This document shows positions 34,729-43,411 of a stretch of 64,000 bases of DNA, in pieces (the first letter of the stretch is position 1; every line of letters begins with the position of its first letter). The notes under the pieces were generated by a model that was not told the origin of the DNA, made no database searches, and saw nothing but the letters and a program-made list of their open reading frames with translations. This DNA is from Candidatus Poribacteria bacterium (GTDB lineage: Bacteria > Poribacteria > WGA-4E > GCA-2687025). The position numbers and the translations under genes were made by a program. The DNA is taken from contig JABGQA010000109.1 in the NCBI GenBank assembly GCA_018644665.1, positions 25,006 through 89,005 of the forward strand. Direction: 5' to 3'.

Positions 34729-35361
34729 ATGGGGACGAGTATGGGGACGCAGATGAGCAGTAAGATGGATCGTTGGCGGGCCCGCGGGCCCGTCGTCGCG
34801 TCGCTGTTGGCTGTCGTGATAGCCGCGCCTTCCTGGGCGGGCTTGAAGCTGGACTTCGAAACGCCCGAGGGTAAGGTCGAGGTCCCGAATATCGAAGGGG
34901 CCGACGTTCTAACGGGCGAAGCGGTGTCGCTGGCCGAGCTGAAGGGCCATGTCGTCGTCATCGACATCTGGGCCACGTGGTGCCTCCCGTGCGTGAAGGA
35001 GCTTCCCGGCCTTACCAAGTTTCAGGAAGAGCACAAGGAAGAGCAGTTCACGTACGTCGGCCTGTCAGTCGACGCCATCGAGACCGCCGACGATGTGAAG
35101 GAGTTCGTGGAGAAGCGGGAGCTAAACTACCCTGTGTTCATGGGGAATCGCGAGATGATGCAGGTCCTCGGCCGCGCGATCGGCCGCGGGATTCAGGGCA
35201 TCCCCACGAAGATCGTGGTGGATCGCACTGGTCACATCGCCTTCTTCGTCGAGGGATCCCCGGCCGTCAGCAAGGCGGATCACGAGGAGTACATCTCGCG
35301 CCTAGAGAAGCTCCTCGAAGCGCCGATCCCCGAGGATACCGAGACGGCCCTCGCCGACTGA
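34729..35361 (+). CDS. TlpA family thiol-disulfide oxidoreductase, exported
   Basis: A 210-residue protein from ATG 34729. Four in-frame ATGs (34729, 34741, 34753, 34765) lie in a row, partly through a 12-base near-repeat of ATGGGGACG; the true start is uncertain, with 34753 best served by GGGGAC. A signal peptide (PVVASLLAVVIAAPSWA) follows. The redox motif is WATWCLPC near residue 85, with the cis-proline in QGIPTKIVV. TlpA-like proteins reduce disulfides outside the cytoplasm, often for cytochrome maturation. It is transcribed divergently from the NHL-thioredoxin gene, another thioredoxin-fold protein. Confidence 0.92.
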   Translation: MGTSMGTQMSSKMDRWRARGPVVASLLAVVIAAPSWAGLKLDFETPEGKVEVPNIEGADVLTGEAVSLAELKGHVVVIDIWATWCLPCVKELPGLTKFQEEHKEEQFTYVGLSVDAIETADDVKEFVEKRELNYPVFMGNREMMQVLGRAIGRGIQGIPTKIVVDRTGHIAFFVEGSPAVSKADHEEYISRLEKLLEAPIPEDTETALAD

Positions 35362-35756
35362 AATCGTGTACAGTGCAACGCAAGCTGAAGGGCGGCCATC
35401 GGGGCGCCCTTCGGCGTGCTCACTCGTGCCCCGGCGTTACCGGCGACGGCCCGCTACCCGCGTCGAGTGGCGGCGGGTCGCCCACCGCGGCGCGATGGCC
35501 GATGCGCCCGCCGACCCAGTCCGTATTTGACATCCCCGCGCCCCGAGTGCTAGAGTCGCGCTCGCTATGCAGCGGCTCGGATCGGGCTCTCGCGCATTCG
35601 TCGGCTACCATATGGCCGCCTCCCGCAGCACACAGCGCGCAGGCGGCAGGACATAACAGGGCGGACGTCCAGGCGAAGCCTGCAACGCCCTCTCTGGCTG
35701 CTCGAAGCCGCGTCGGCCGGCGAGCAGTTGACCCACGCGCGCGGGGGTTCTTGGCA
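35362..35756. other. non-coding stretch before the epimerase gene
   Basis: No credible gene. A hairpin that may end the TlpA transcript is at 35387-35412 (GAAGGGCG/CGCCCTTC, 10-base loop, no T-run). The frame of the epimerase is open through part of it but has no start with support before 35757. Confidence 0.6.
35387..35412 (+). terminator. hairpin after the TlpA-type gene
   Basis: GAAGGGCG (35387-35394) pairs with CGCCCTTC (35405-35412), 26 bases past the stop. No U-tract follows, so it is only a weak intrinsic terminator candidate. Confidence 0.4.
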
Positions 35757-36740
35757 ATGATGCAGGGGCGTCGGATCGTCATCACGGGCGGCGGCGGCTT
35801 CATCGGGGTTTCGCTCGCCAAGCGGCTAGCCGACACCAACGATGTTGTTCTCTGCGACCTCGAATTCACCCGCAACGCCTACGCGTACGCCTCCCTCGAC
35901 GGCCACCCGAACGTCCAACGCGTAGAGGCCGACATCCTTGACGGCGATGCGCTCAAGCGCGTCTGCAGTGGCGCCGCAATCGTCATCCACCTTGCCGCGG
36001 TAGTCGGTGTCCAGCAGGTACTGATGAACACCTCGCGGACGCTGGAGGTGAACATCCGCGGCACGCAGCAAGTACTCGACGCAATCGAGCCGAAGGACGT
36101 CGAGCGGTTCGTCTACTTGTCCACGAGTGAGGTGTACGGATCTCACGCGTACGACGCCGTCGAGACTGCCCCGACGCCTGTCGGGCCGAGCGAGGACCCG
36201 CGCTGGTGTTACGCGGCGAGCAAGGTTGCCGGCGAACACCTCGTTCAGTCGTGCCACCGAGAGCGCGGGCTGCCGACGGTCATCCTCCGGCCTTTCAACG
36301 TGTTCGGGCCCGGCCGCATCGGCGACCACGCCATTCTGCGCTTCATATTCCAGGCTCTGAATGCAGAGCCGCTCACGGTCCACAACGAGGGCGCCGCGAT
36401 CCGCGCCTGGTGCTACATCGACGACTTCGTTGACGGCGTGCTGCGGTCCCTCACGCGTGATGAAGCGGTTGGCGAGACGTTCAATATCGGCGCCCCGCGC
36501 AACACGGTGACGATGTACCAACTCGCGTCCGACATCGTGGAGACATGTAACTCGCGATCGGGAATCGCCTTCACGCCGATCAAGCACTCCGACGTGCACC
36601 TCCGCGCTCCCAACGTGTCGAAGGCGCGCGACCTGCTGGGCTACGAGCCTCGGGTGCCGCTGGCAGAAGGCCTCCGAGTCACGGCCGATTGGTACCGCGA
36701 GGCCGCGCACCTCATCTCGCCAGCCTTCATGACCGCGTAG
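35757..36740 (+). CDS. NAD-dependent epimerase/dehydratase (extended SDR)
   Basis: A 327-residue extended SDR acting on nucleotide sugars. The NAD motif GGGGFIG is at about residues 11-17, the catalytic Ser/Thr in YLSTSEVYG and the YxxxK pair in YAASKVAGE. Further family marks are RPFNVFGPG, RAWCYIDDFVDG and the C-terminal LGYEPRVPLAEGL. Likely reactions are epimerisation or decarboxylation of a UDP-sugar; no neighbour specifies which. Double ATG at 35757/35760 after GGGGG. Confidence 0.93.
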   Translation: MMQGRRIVITGGGGFIGVSLAKRLADTNDVVLCDLEFTRNAYAYASLDGHPNVQRVEADILDGDALKRVCSGAAIVIHLAAVVGVQQVLMNTSRTLEVNIRGTQQVLDAIEPKDVERFVYLSTSEVYGSHAYDAVETAPTPVGPSEDPRWCYAASKVAGEHLVQSCHRERGLPTVILRPFNVFGPGRIGDHAILRFIFQALNAEPLTVHNEGAAIRAWCYIDDFVDGVLRSLTRDEAVGETFNIGAPRNTVTMYQLASDIVETCNSRSGIAFTPIKHSDVHLRAPNVSKARDLLGYEPRVPLAEGLRVTADWYREAAHLISPAFMTA

Positions 36741-36779
36741 GACGGCCCCACAGCGCCTTTCGCGTAGGAGAACACGGCC

Positions 36780-37685
36780 ATCGTCGTCCGCGTTATCCTA
36801 CCGCTGATGCTGATGATCGCCGCGGGGTACCTCGTCCAGAAGGCGGTCGGACTCGACCTGCGCACGCTCTCGCGCGTGAACGTCTATCTGCTCGTCCCGT
36901 GCTTCATCTTCAGCCACCTCTACCACTTCCGGCTGGGTCTGCGCGAGGCCGGGAGCGTCGTTGCGTTCACCTGGGCGGTGATGGCCGGCGTCGGGCTGAT
37001 CGCATTCCTTCTGGCTCGGTGGCGCAAGCTGCCCCGCTCGCTCGCCGTGGCGTTCGTGGTGGCGACTATCTTCTACAACAGCGGCAACTACGGGCTGACG
37101 GTGATCGAGTTGGTCTTCGGCGAGGACAGCCCGGCCGTCGATCTGCAGGCCTTGGTTCTCACGAGCCAGAACGTCCTAAGCTTCACGATCGGCGCGTTCT
37201 TCATCTCGACCGGCGCCAGGTCGGTACGCGACTCCCTGCGCAAGGTCGCCGGCTACCCGATCCTCCCCGCCGTGGTGGGGGCTCTAGCGTTCCGTCTATT
37301 CGACGTTCCGCTACCTACGTTCGTCGACGTCCCGCTGGCACGCATGGCGAGTTCGCTCGCGCCTATCGGGCTCGCCACCCTGGGGGCTCAGCTAGCGAAC
37401 GTGACGCAGATTGGGCGGCTACTCCCGCTGTTCGGCGCGTCAGTGCTGCGACTGTGTGTTGGGCCCGCGCTCGGGTTGCTGCTGATCCATCTCACCGGCA
37501 TGCGGGGACTACTCGCCCAGGTCCTTTTAATCTCCTCGTCTGTTCCGACGGCCGTGAACAGCGCGATCCTCAGCATCGAGTTCGACGCCGAGGCGGAGTT
37601 CGCGTCGCAGGCCGTAGTCCTGTCGACGGTGCTGAGCATGGTGACTGTCTCGGTGGTCGTCGCGCTCGCGCTCAGGATGTTCTAG
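36780..37685 (+). CDS. AEC (auxin efflux carrier) family transporter
   Basis: A membrane carrier of about 300 residues with roughly ten helices, including FYNSGNYGLTVIELVFG and the C-terminal SSSVPTAVNSAIL segment that marks the AEC family. Members export or import carboxylates such as malate. The first ATG is 36807, but it has no ribosome binding site and would cut the first helix; AGGAG at 36766-36770 is spaced for the in-frame ATC at 36780, which gives an N-terminus IVVRVILPLMLMIAAGYL expected for the family. I therefore place the start at ATC, tentatively. Followed by a strong bidirectional terminator. Confidence 0.88.
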   Translation: MVVRVILPLMLMIAAGYLVQKAVGLDLRTLSRVNVYLLVPCFIFSHLYHFRLGLREAGSVVAFTWAVMAGVGLIAFLLARWRKLPRSLAVAFVVATIFYNSGNYGLTVIELVFGEDSPAVDLQALVLTSQNVLSFTIGAFFISTGARSVRDSLRKVAGYPILPAVVGALAFRLFDVPLPTFVDVPLARMASSLAPIGLATLGAQLANVTQIGRLLPLFGASVLRLCVGPALGLLLIHLTGMRGLLAQVLLISSSVPTAVNSAILSIEFDAEAEFASQAVVLSTVLSMVTVSVVVALALRMF

Positions 37686-37700
37686 AGCCGTCTAACGACA

Positions 37701-37724
37701 ACGGGCGGCCCGCAGGCCGCCCGT
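37701..37724. terminator. bidirectional rho-independent terminator
   Basis: Perfect 10-base stem ACGGGCGGCC/GGCCGCCCGT with a CGCA loop, followed by TTTCTCG on the plus strand and by TTGTCGTT on the minus strand. It sits between the convergent AEC and oxidoreductase genes. Confidence 0.75.
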
Positions 37725-37751
37725 TTCTCGCTCGCGTGTTCCGCTGTACGG

Positions 37752-38813
37752 TTAGGCGGCCGGGTCTTCCGGCACTTCCCACGTGTCCCCAGTCTCGAAC
37801 AACTCCTGCAGGGACGGCTCGCCACGTTCCTCGACGGCGTCCTCTACTCGCTGCGCGAGTACCTCCTCGTAGCATGGCCGCTCTACGTCCCTCACGACTC
37901 CCATGGGCCTCGGGAAGTCGTCGCGCTCCTGGAAGGACGCGATGATGTCAGCGAGCGTCCCGTGCTCATCGTCCTCGTCGTGCACGAGCAGGTCGGCCGT
38001 GCCGTAGGAGCCATCGGTGAGCGACACGACCTGCGGCTGGAGGCCGTCGAGCCGTATGCCCTTGTCGCGGGCCTTGCCAAAGATCAGCGGCTCTCCATGC
38101 TCCAAGTAGATAACAGCGTCTTCCTTGCTCGCCTTGTCCGACATCTCGGCGAACGCGCCCTTGTTGTAGACGATGCAGTCCTGATAGATCTCGAGCAGCG
38201 CCGTACCGCGGTGCGCGTGCGCCCGTTTGATCATCTGGCTCAGATGCTTGAGATCGCGATCAATCGCCCGCGCGATGAACGACGCGTTCGCGGCGATCGC
38301 GATGCGCAGGGGGTTAAATGGCGCGTCGATGGACCCGGTCGGCGTGGAGTAAGACTTCGTGCCTATCGGAGACGTCGGCGAGTACTGGCCCTTCGTGAGG
38401 CCGTATATCTGGTTGTTGAAGAGGAGGATATTCACGTCGACGTTGCGGCGACAGATGTGGAGCAGGTGGTTCCCACCGATGCTCAGGGCGTCGCCGTCAC
38501 CCGTCACCACCCACACGTCAAGATCCGGCCGGCTGGCTTTAAGTCCCGTTGCAAGCGCGGGCGCGCGGCCATGCACGGAGTGGATGCCGTACGTGTCCAT
38601 GTAATACGGGAAGCGGCTGGAGCACCCGATCCCTGAGATGAACACGACGTTGTGCGACGCCACGCCGATTTCCGGCAGCGTCCGCTGCATCTGCGCGAGT
38701 ATCGCGTAGTCCCCACAGCCAGGGCACCAGCGCACGATCTGGTCCGACTCGAAGTCGGCGCGGGTAAGTGGCGGAACTGCTTCCGCAGCCGCCGGTGGCG
38801 CGTCTATTGCCAT
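37752..38813 (-). CDS. korB: 2-oxoacid:ferredoxin oxidoreductase, beta subunit
   Basis: A 353-residue thiamine-diphosphate subunit. Family marks are RWCPGCGDYAI near residue 29, GRAPALATGLK, the thiamine/magnesium motif WVVTGDGDALSIGGNH, and NNQIYGLTKGQYSPTS, which is typical of 2-oxoglutarate or 2-oxoacid oxidoreductases. With the alpha subunit encoded 51 bases upstream it oxidises a 2-oxoacid to acyl-CoA, reducing ferredoxin. The ATG follows GGAGGAA. 2-oxoglutarate is the likeliest substrate from similarity to KorB; pyruvate is possible. Confidence 0.93.
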   Translation of the reverse strand: MAIDAPPAAAEAVPPLTRADFESDQIVRWCPGCGDYAILAQMQRTLPEIGVASHNVVFISGIGCSSRFPYYMDTYGIHSVHGRAPALATGLKASRPDLDVWVVTGDGDALSIGGNHLLHICRRNVDVNILLFNNQIYGLTKGQYSPTSPIGTKSYSTPTGSIDAPFNPLRIAIAANASFIARAIDRDLKHLSQMIKRAHAHRGTALLEIYQDCIVYNKGAFAEMSDKASKEDAVIYLEHGEPLIFGKARDKGIRLDGLQPQVVSLTDGSYGTADLLVHDEDDEHGTLADIIASFQERDDFPRPMGVVRDVERPCYEEVLAQRVEDAVEERGEPSLQELFETGDTWEVPEDPAA

Positions 38814-38864
38814 GTCACTTCCTCCGTCTAGCCGCTCGTTACACCGTCCGGCGGGTTGGGGCCT

Positions 38865-40712
38865 CTACAGCAGATCGCGCGCGGCGTCCTCGATCTCGCC
38901 CGACGTGAATGGCTTGCCTTGCATCTTGTTCAGGCTCTGCACATCCACCAGGTACTTGGCGCGGAGGAACGTGCTGAGTTGACCGAGGTTTAGCTCGGGC
39001 AGGAGCACCCTCTTGAAGCGCTTCATGATATCGCCGAGGTCACTCGGCAGCGGGCTCAGCCAGCGAATGTGCGCGCGCGAGACTGAGTGTCCGTCGGCGA
39101 TGAGTCGCTCCGTCGCGGCCCGTATCGAACCGTACGTGCCACCCCAGCCGAGTATGAGTACATCGCCCTCGTCCGGGCCATGCACTTCCGTGGGCGGGAT
39201 TTCCGTCGTGACGCGGGCGACCTTGTTGGCGCGGTGGTGCGTCATCACCTCGTGGTTGATCGGGTCGTAGCTCACGTTGCCGGACCCGTCTTCCTTTTCT
39301 AGCCCGCCGACGCGATGTTCGAGACCCGGCGTCCCGGGCACGGCCCAGGGCCGGGCGAGCGTCTCCGGGTCGCGGCCGAATGCCTCGAACCCTTCCACCT
39401 CTGTGTGGAAGCTCACCGGGATGGGCTCGAGGTCGTCGGCATTCGGTATGCGCCACGGCTCGGTGCCGTTCCCTAGGTAGCCATCGGACAGCACGATCAC
39501 GGGCGTCATGTACTTCAGCGCGATGCGCGCCGCCATGAAGGCGACGTCGAAGCAGTCGCCGGGCCGTGAGGTGGCGAGCACCGGTATCGGGCTCTCACCG
39601 TGGCGGCCGTAGATCGCCTGGAACAGGTCGGATTGCTCTGTCTTCGTTGGCAGTCCCGTGCTTGGGCCCCCGCGCTGCACGTTGCAGACGACCAACGGCA
39701 ATTCCATGCTGATCGCCAGGCTGAGCGCCTCCTGCTTGAGCGCGATGCCCGGACCTGACGACGCCGTGACGCTCAGCGACCCGCCGTATGCGGCGCCGAT
39801 GGTCGCGCCCATGGCCGCTATCTCGTCCTCGCACTGCACGGTCCGTACCCGACAGTGTCTGTACTGCGACAGCTCGTGCAGGATCTGGCTGGCTGGCGTG
39901 ATCGGGTACCCTGCGAAGAAGAGCGGCAGACCCGACTTCTTGGAGGCGGCGATGAGCCCCATCACCAAGCCGGAGTTCCCGTTGATGTTCCGGTATGTCC
40001 CCGGCCGCAGTGGGGCCGGCTTCACTTCGTACGACGTCGCGAACAGCTCAGTGGCCTCGGCGTACACGTAGCCCGACTTGAGCGCGGCGATATTCGGCTC
40101 GATGAACTTCTCTCGACCTGGCCGGTCGAAGTAGGCGCTGATCCACTCGATAGTGGGTTCGAGCGGGCGGTGGAACAGCCAGAAGACCATGCCCAGCGCG
40201 AACATGTTCTTGGCGCGCTCGGCCTCGCGCGCGCTCAGGTCGGTGAACTCCTCGAGCGCGGACTTAGTGAGCGCAACGAGGTCGACCTTGAAGACCTGGT
40301 AGCGATCCAGGGTGTTGTCGTCGAGCGGGTTCGTGTCGTAATCGGCCAAGCGCAGGTTCTTGGCGCTGAACCCGGCCGTGTTGACCAGGATGATCCCGTT
40401 GGCCCGTACGAGAGGCAGGCTGACCTTCAGCGCCGCCGGATTCATGGCGACCAGCACGTCGACGTCATCGCCGGGCGTGTGGATGTCTTCGCTGCTGAAG
40501 CGGACCTGGAAGCTGCTGATCCCCGCGAGCGTTCCGGCAGGGGCCCGTATCTCCGCCGGGAAGTCGGGCAGCGTGCTCAGGTCGTTCCCGAAGAGCGCCG
40601 AAGCGCTGGCGAATTGATCGCCGGATACCTGCATCCCGGTGCCGGAGTCATCCGCGAACCGGATGACAACGTCCGTGAGTTCCTCCACCGGCTTGCGCGT
40701 CGTTATCGTCAC
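38865..40712 (-). CDS. korA: 2-oxoacid:ferredoxin oxidoreductase, alpha subunit (gamma-alpha fusion)
   Basis: A 615-residue subunit. The first about 200 residues are the gamma-type domain (VVIRFADDSGTGMQVSGDQF, VNTAGFSAKNLRLADY); the rest is the alpha-type domain with GNSGLVMGLIAASKKSG, VQCEDEIAAMGATIGAAYGG, SSGPGIALKQEALSLA and QRGGPSTGLPTKTEQSDL. This fused arrangement is common for KorA. The start is GTG 40712 with AAAGG upstream. Gene order is CBS, CBS, alpha, beta on the minus strand. Confidence 0.93.
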   Translation of the reverse strand: MTITTRKPVEELTDVVIRFADDSGTGMQVSGDQFASASALFGNDLSTLPDFPAEIRAPAGTLAGISSFQVRFSSEDIHTPGDDVDVLVAMNPAALKVSLPLVRANGIILVNTAGFSAKNLRLADYDTNPLDDNTLDRYQVFKVDLVALTKSALEEFTDLSAREAERAKNMFALGMVFWLFHRPLEPTIEWISAYFDRPGREKFIEPNIAALKSGYVYAEATELFATSYEVKPAPLRPGTYRNINGNSGLVMGLIAASKKSGLPLFFAGYPITPASQILHELSQYRHCRVRTVQCEDEIAAMGATIGAAYGGSLSVTASSGPGIALKQEALSLAISMELPLVVCNVQRGGPSTGLPTKTEQSDLFQAIYGRHGESPIPVLATSRPGDCFDVAFMAARIALKYMTPVIVLSDGYLGNGTEPWRIPNADDLEPIPVSFHTEVEGFEAFGRDPETLARPWAVPGTPGLEHRVGGLEKEDGSGNVSYDPINHEVMTHHRANKVARVTTEIPPTEVHGPDEGDVLILGWGGTYGSIRAATERLIADGHSVSRAHIRWLSPLPSDLGDIMKRFKRVLLPELNLGQLSTFLRAKYLVDVQSLNKMQGKPFTSGEIEDAARDLL

Positions 40713-40760
40713 GATGGTCGCCTTTGGGTTATGTGTGACTCACCTCGATACTTCGCGCGC

Positions 40761-41297
40761 CTACGCGCCTTCTGGGGTCGCCATCGGCTTCCGGTCCACC
40801 GGATGCGGCGGCAGGTTGAGCACCTCACTTGGGAAGTGATCGACCACGTACTCTAGGATGTTCCGCACAGACACAACGGCCTCTACCACGCGGTCCTCGT
40901 CGATGATCGGCAGATGTCGGTAGTGGCCCTCGTGCATCACGCGAATGGCGTCCGCGACGGTCGAGCCTGATGGTAGAACGCCCGGGTCTGCGGTCATGAT
41001 TTCACTAACCGTGCGCGTGCCGGTGTCATCGAAATCCGGGGCGACTTTCCGCAGGATGTCCCGCTCCGAGAGTATGCCTGCCAACTTGCCGTCCGTGATG
41101 GCGGCCAGGCACCCTACATTGTGCTCCACCATGAGGTCGATCGCGGCGCGAATCGTCGCGTCCGGCGAGATCTCTATGTGCACGTTGCGCATGTGAAGCT
41201 CGGCCACGGGAACCTGGAGCGCCACCTCGGGCAACTCGGTCATGACGTGGTCCAGCTCCTCCTCGAGCCGGGCCAGTTCTTCTTTCAGCGGGTCCAT
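40761..41297 (-). CDS. CBS-domain pair protein
   Basis: A 178-residue protein. After a short helical start (PLKEELARLEEELDHVM) it holds a tandem CBS pair, about residues 40-160: MVEHNVGCLAAITDGKLAGI with LSERDILRKV, then MHEGHYRHLPIIDEDRVVEA with VSVRNILEYVV. CBS pairs bind adenosine nucleotides and act as sensors. It lies 48 bases before the alpha subunit gene, after a second CBS gene, so it may tune the oxidoreductase by energy charge (inference). The ATG follows GAGGAGG. Confidence 0.92.
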   Translation of the reverse strand: MDPLKEELARLEEELDHVMTELPEVALQVPVAELHMRNVHIEISPDATIRAAIDLMVEHNVGCLAAITDGKLAGILSERDILRKVAPDFDDTGTRTVSEIMTADPGVLPSGSTVADAIRVMHEGHYRHLPIIDEDRVVEAVVSVRNILEYVVDHFPSEVLNLPPHPVDRKPMATPEGA

Positions 41298-41354
41298 CGT
41301 CGACGACCTCCTCGTTCGGGATGCGCCTTTGCAGCTCTGCGTCGGTGCTCGCGT

Positions 41355-41786
41355 CTACGCTTCGTGCCGAAGGTCACTCTCCGTCAGCCGCGCTGCTAGG
41401 TAGTCCACCACAGTCCGCACTGACACGATGTGCCGCGGCTTCTCGTCGTCGTCCATGAGCGGTATGTGCCTGTACCCGCCCAGGTGCATCTGATGCAGAG
41501 CGAAGACGATGCTGTCGTCTTGGTGGAGTACGGTAGGCCTTGATGTCATGAAGTCGGATACGGGCCTGTCGGCGGCCGCGCTCCCGAGGGGAGCGAGTTT
41601 CTGTAGGACATCGCGTTCGGTGAATATGCCCAACAGGTAGCCGTCGTCGTCCAAGACGAGAACGCAGCCGGCCCCCTTCTCCTTCAGCCGGTCGATGGCC
41701 TCGCGCGCAGGCGCGTTGGGCCCAACTACCAGCGGCTGCCGGACGTTCAGTTCGGTGATTGGCAACTGCAGCTTGTCGGCGTCCAT
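41355..41786 (-). CDS. CBS-domain pair protein, second copy
   Basis: A 143-residue protein that is nearly all CBS pair: RLKEKGAGCVLVLDDDGYLLGI with FTERDVLQKL, then MHLGGYRHIPLMDDDEKPRH with VSVRTVVDYLA. It is a shortened paralogue of the protein at 40761-41297, lacking the N-terminal helix and with the same LQLPITELNVR lead-in to the CBS pair (VALQVPVAELHMR in the other). It is the first gene of the CBS-CBS-korA-korB unit. The ATG follows GAGGGGGAA. The ligand is unknown. Confidence 0.92.
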   Translation of the reverse strand: MDADKLQLPITELNVRQPLVVGPNAPAREAIDRLKEKGAGCVLVLDDDGYLLGIFTERDVLQKLAPLGSAAADRPVSDFMTSRPTVLHQDDSIVFALHQMHLGGYRHIPLMDDDEKPRHIVSVRTVVDYLAARLTESDLRHEA

Positions 41787-41841
41787 GGCGCGTGTTCCCC
41801 CTCGCGGACGCGCCGGAGCCGAGCCGGCGAATCCCTCCTGT

Positions 41842-41871
41842 ATTATGTGCGGCCCGAGTACGGGCTTTCAA
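41842..41871 (-). promoter_or_regulatory. sigma-70-like promoter for the CBS-CBS-korAB operon
   Basis: On the minus strand TTGAAA (41871-41866), an 18-base spacer and CATAAT (41847-41842); each differs from consensus at one position. The predicted start near 41835 gives a leader of about 50 bases containing a GCCGG/CCGGC hairpin. Confidence 0.6.
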
Positions 41872-42878
41872 GCGTCGAGAAGCTCGTCGATGCGCACTCG
41901 CCGGCCTTGCTTGGCGCTCTCCACCGCGGCGAAGACCATCGCGAGTGACTTGATGTTGTCACGACTGCTGCACTCCGGCTCGCGGCCCTCCCCGATCGCG
42001 TTCACGAACTCCGCCAACAGGGCATCCTGACCGTTGGCGACATCGTCAAGAGCAAGCTGCTCACGTCCCTGCTTCTCGGCCGGACCGACGGCAGTCCAGA
42101 AGATCTCGTCGTCCTCCCACGTCATGGACCCGGCTTCGCCTTCAACGCGCCAGTCCCCATTCCACGTGGTCGTCTTCCCGACGCTGCTGCCAAGGGAGTG
42201 GTGGATCACCTTGACGTCGCCTTCGAATTCGAAGATGGCGCAGTGGCCCGCATCGCCTGCGTGCCAACCCCACGACGGGTTCCACGTCTCGGCGTAGACG
42301 CTTACTGCCTCGAGGTCCAGTACATAGCGGAGCAGGTCGAAGTGGTGGATGCCCATGTCTGTGATTAGCGGGTACGGCATGGTGACGTAGTGCGTACCGG
42401 GAGCGTGCGCCCACGGCCGGTAGAACCCCACTGCGACGTGCTTGATCTCGCCGACGATTCTCTCGCGAAGCAGTCTGTGCGCCGTACGGGGGACGGCCCC
42501 GAAGCGGTAATTCTGCGTGATGACATGCGTAAGCCCGGCGTTCTCGGACGCGGCGAGCATCCGCTTCGCGGCTTCGAACGTGTCGCTGAGCGGCTTCTCC
42601 CCGATGAGATGCAGTCCCGCGCCGAAGGCGGCGTTCGCCACGGCCTCGTGAGCGGCTGGTGGCGTAATGTCGAGGGCGAAGTCGGCCGCGAGTGCTGCCG
42701 CAGCGGCGTCGAGCGAGTCGAAGACAGCGTCTGCCGGGATGTCCCACTGTTCGATCGCCTGAGCGCGCCGTTCAGGTGAAACCTCAACGTAGCCGACGAG
42801 TTCCGCTTCGTCGCTGCGTCGGCAGACCTGCAGCCAGCTCCTCGCCCGGCCGCCCAGACCTACGAGTATTCCGCGCAT
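41868..42878 (-). CDS. Gfo/Idh/MocA family oxidoreductase
   Basis: A 336-residue NAD(P)-dependent oxidoreductase, distinct from that at 18097-19110. The Rossmann motif is LVGLGGRARSW near residues 5-15, the EKP motif is HLIGEKPLSDT near residue 95, and the catalytic segment ITDMGIHHFDLLRYVL lies near residue 175. The start ATG 42878 follows AAGGGA. The longer frame upstream (to 43004) is unsupported. The promoter of the CBS-kor operon overlaps its 3' end, so the two are probably separate units. Confidence 0.92.
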   Translation of the reverse strand: MRGILVGLGGRARSWLQVCRRSDEAELVGYVEVSPERRAQAIEQWDIPADAVFDSLDAAAAALAADFALDITPPAAHEAVANAAFGAGLHLIGEKPLSDTFEAAKRMLAASENAGLTHVITQNYRFGAVPRTAHRLLRERIVGEIKHVAVGFYRPWAHAPGTHYVTMPYPLITDMGIHHFDLLRYVLDLEAVSVYAETWNPSWGWHAGDAGHCAIFEFEGDVKVIHHSLGSSVGKTTTWNGDWRVEGEAGSMTWEDDEIFWTAVGPAEKQGREQLALDDVANGQDALLAEFVNAIGEGREPECSSRDNIKSLAMVFAAVESAKQGRRVRIDELLDA

Positions 42879-43411
42879 GTTCCATGTCCCTTCGTATGCT
42901 GGCGCCCGTCGGCGCGGCTTCCTCAGCTGTGACGGCTCCCGGGCGCAGCCGCGCGGGGACGGGATCGTCGACGTTGGGCCCGTGGCCGCGGCGGCGGATC
43001 GCACGGCGGTAGCGCGGAGACGCTGTCGCGGCCCGGCGTATGCAGCCGCGCTCGCTGCCGTGGCGCCGCAGTATACGCCCGCGCGGCATTGTACGCGATG
43101 ACGCCGCCCCTACCAACGACGGGCCGCGTGCAGCGCTGCAGGCTGGCGCCCGGACGGGCGGAGCACATGCGAGCCTCAAGCGCTGGGCTAGCCCGCGCCC
43201 TCTGCGTCCGTGTATCAGGGGATTTTGACTCAAGCGGGGTTTTCTGGTAGGAACGTGGGGCAGTTTCCCCTAGCCGCGACGACGAGGCGTCGGGAGGGCG
43301 GTCGCGGCGGGGCACGCTGGCGCCTCCGTGCGGGCGCACGTTGCCGTGTGTCGCGGTCGGGAACGGCGGACCGTGATTCCGTGCGCCCCAACCCACGCTG
43401 GACCCCATCCG
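42879..43411. other. divergent intergenic region before the propeller kinases
   Basis: About 530 bases with no credible gene. It should hold promoters for the minus-strand Gfo gene and the plus-strand kinase. Candidate elements are the TTGACT at 43225-43230 (listed separately) and a GTATAC palindrome at 43071-43076. A small GGGG/CCCC hairpin lies at about 43257-43270. Confidence 0.55.
43225..43253 (+). promoter_or_regulatory. candidate promoter for the first propeller kinase
   Basis: TTGACT (43225-43230), a 17-base spacer and TAGGAA (43248-43253). The -35 is good and the -10 poor, so an activator may be needed if it is used. Confidence 0.35.
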
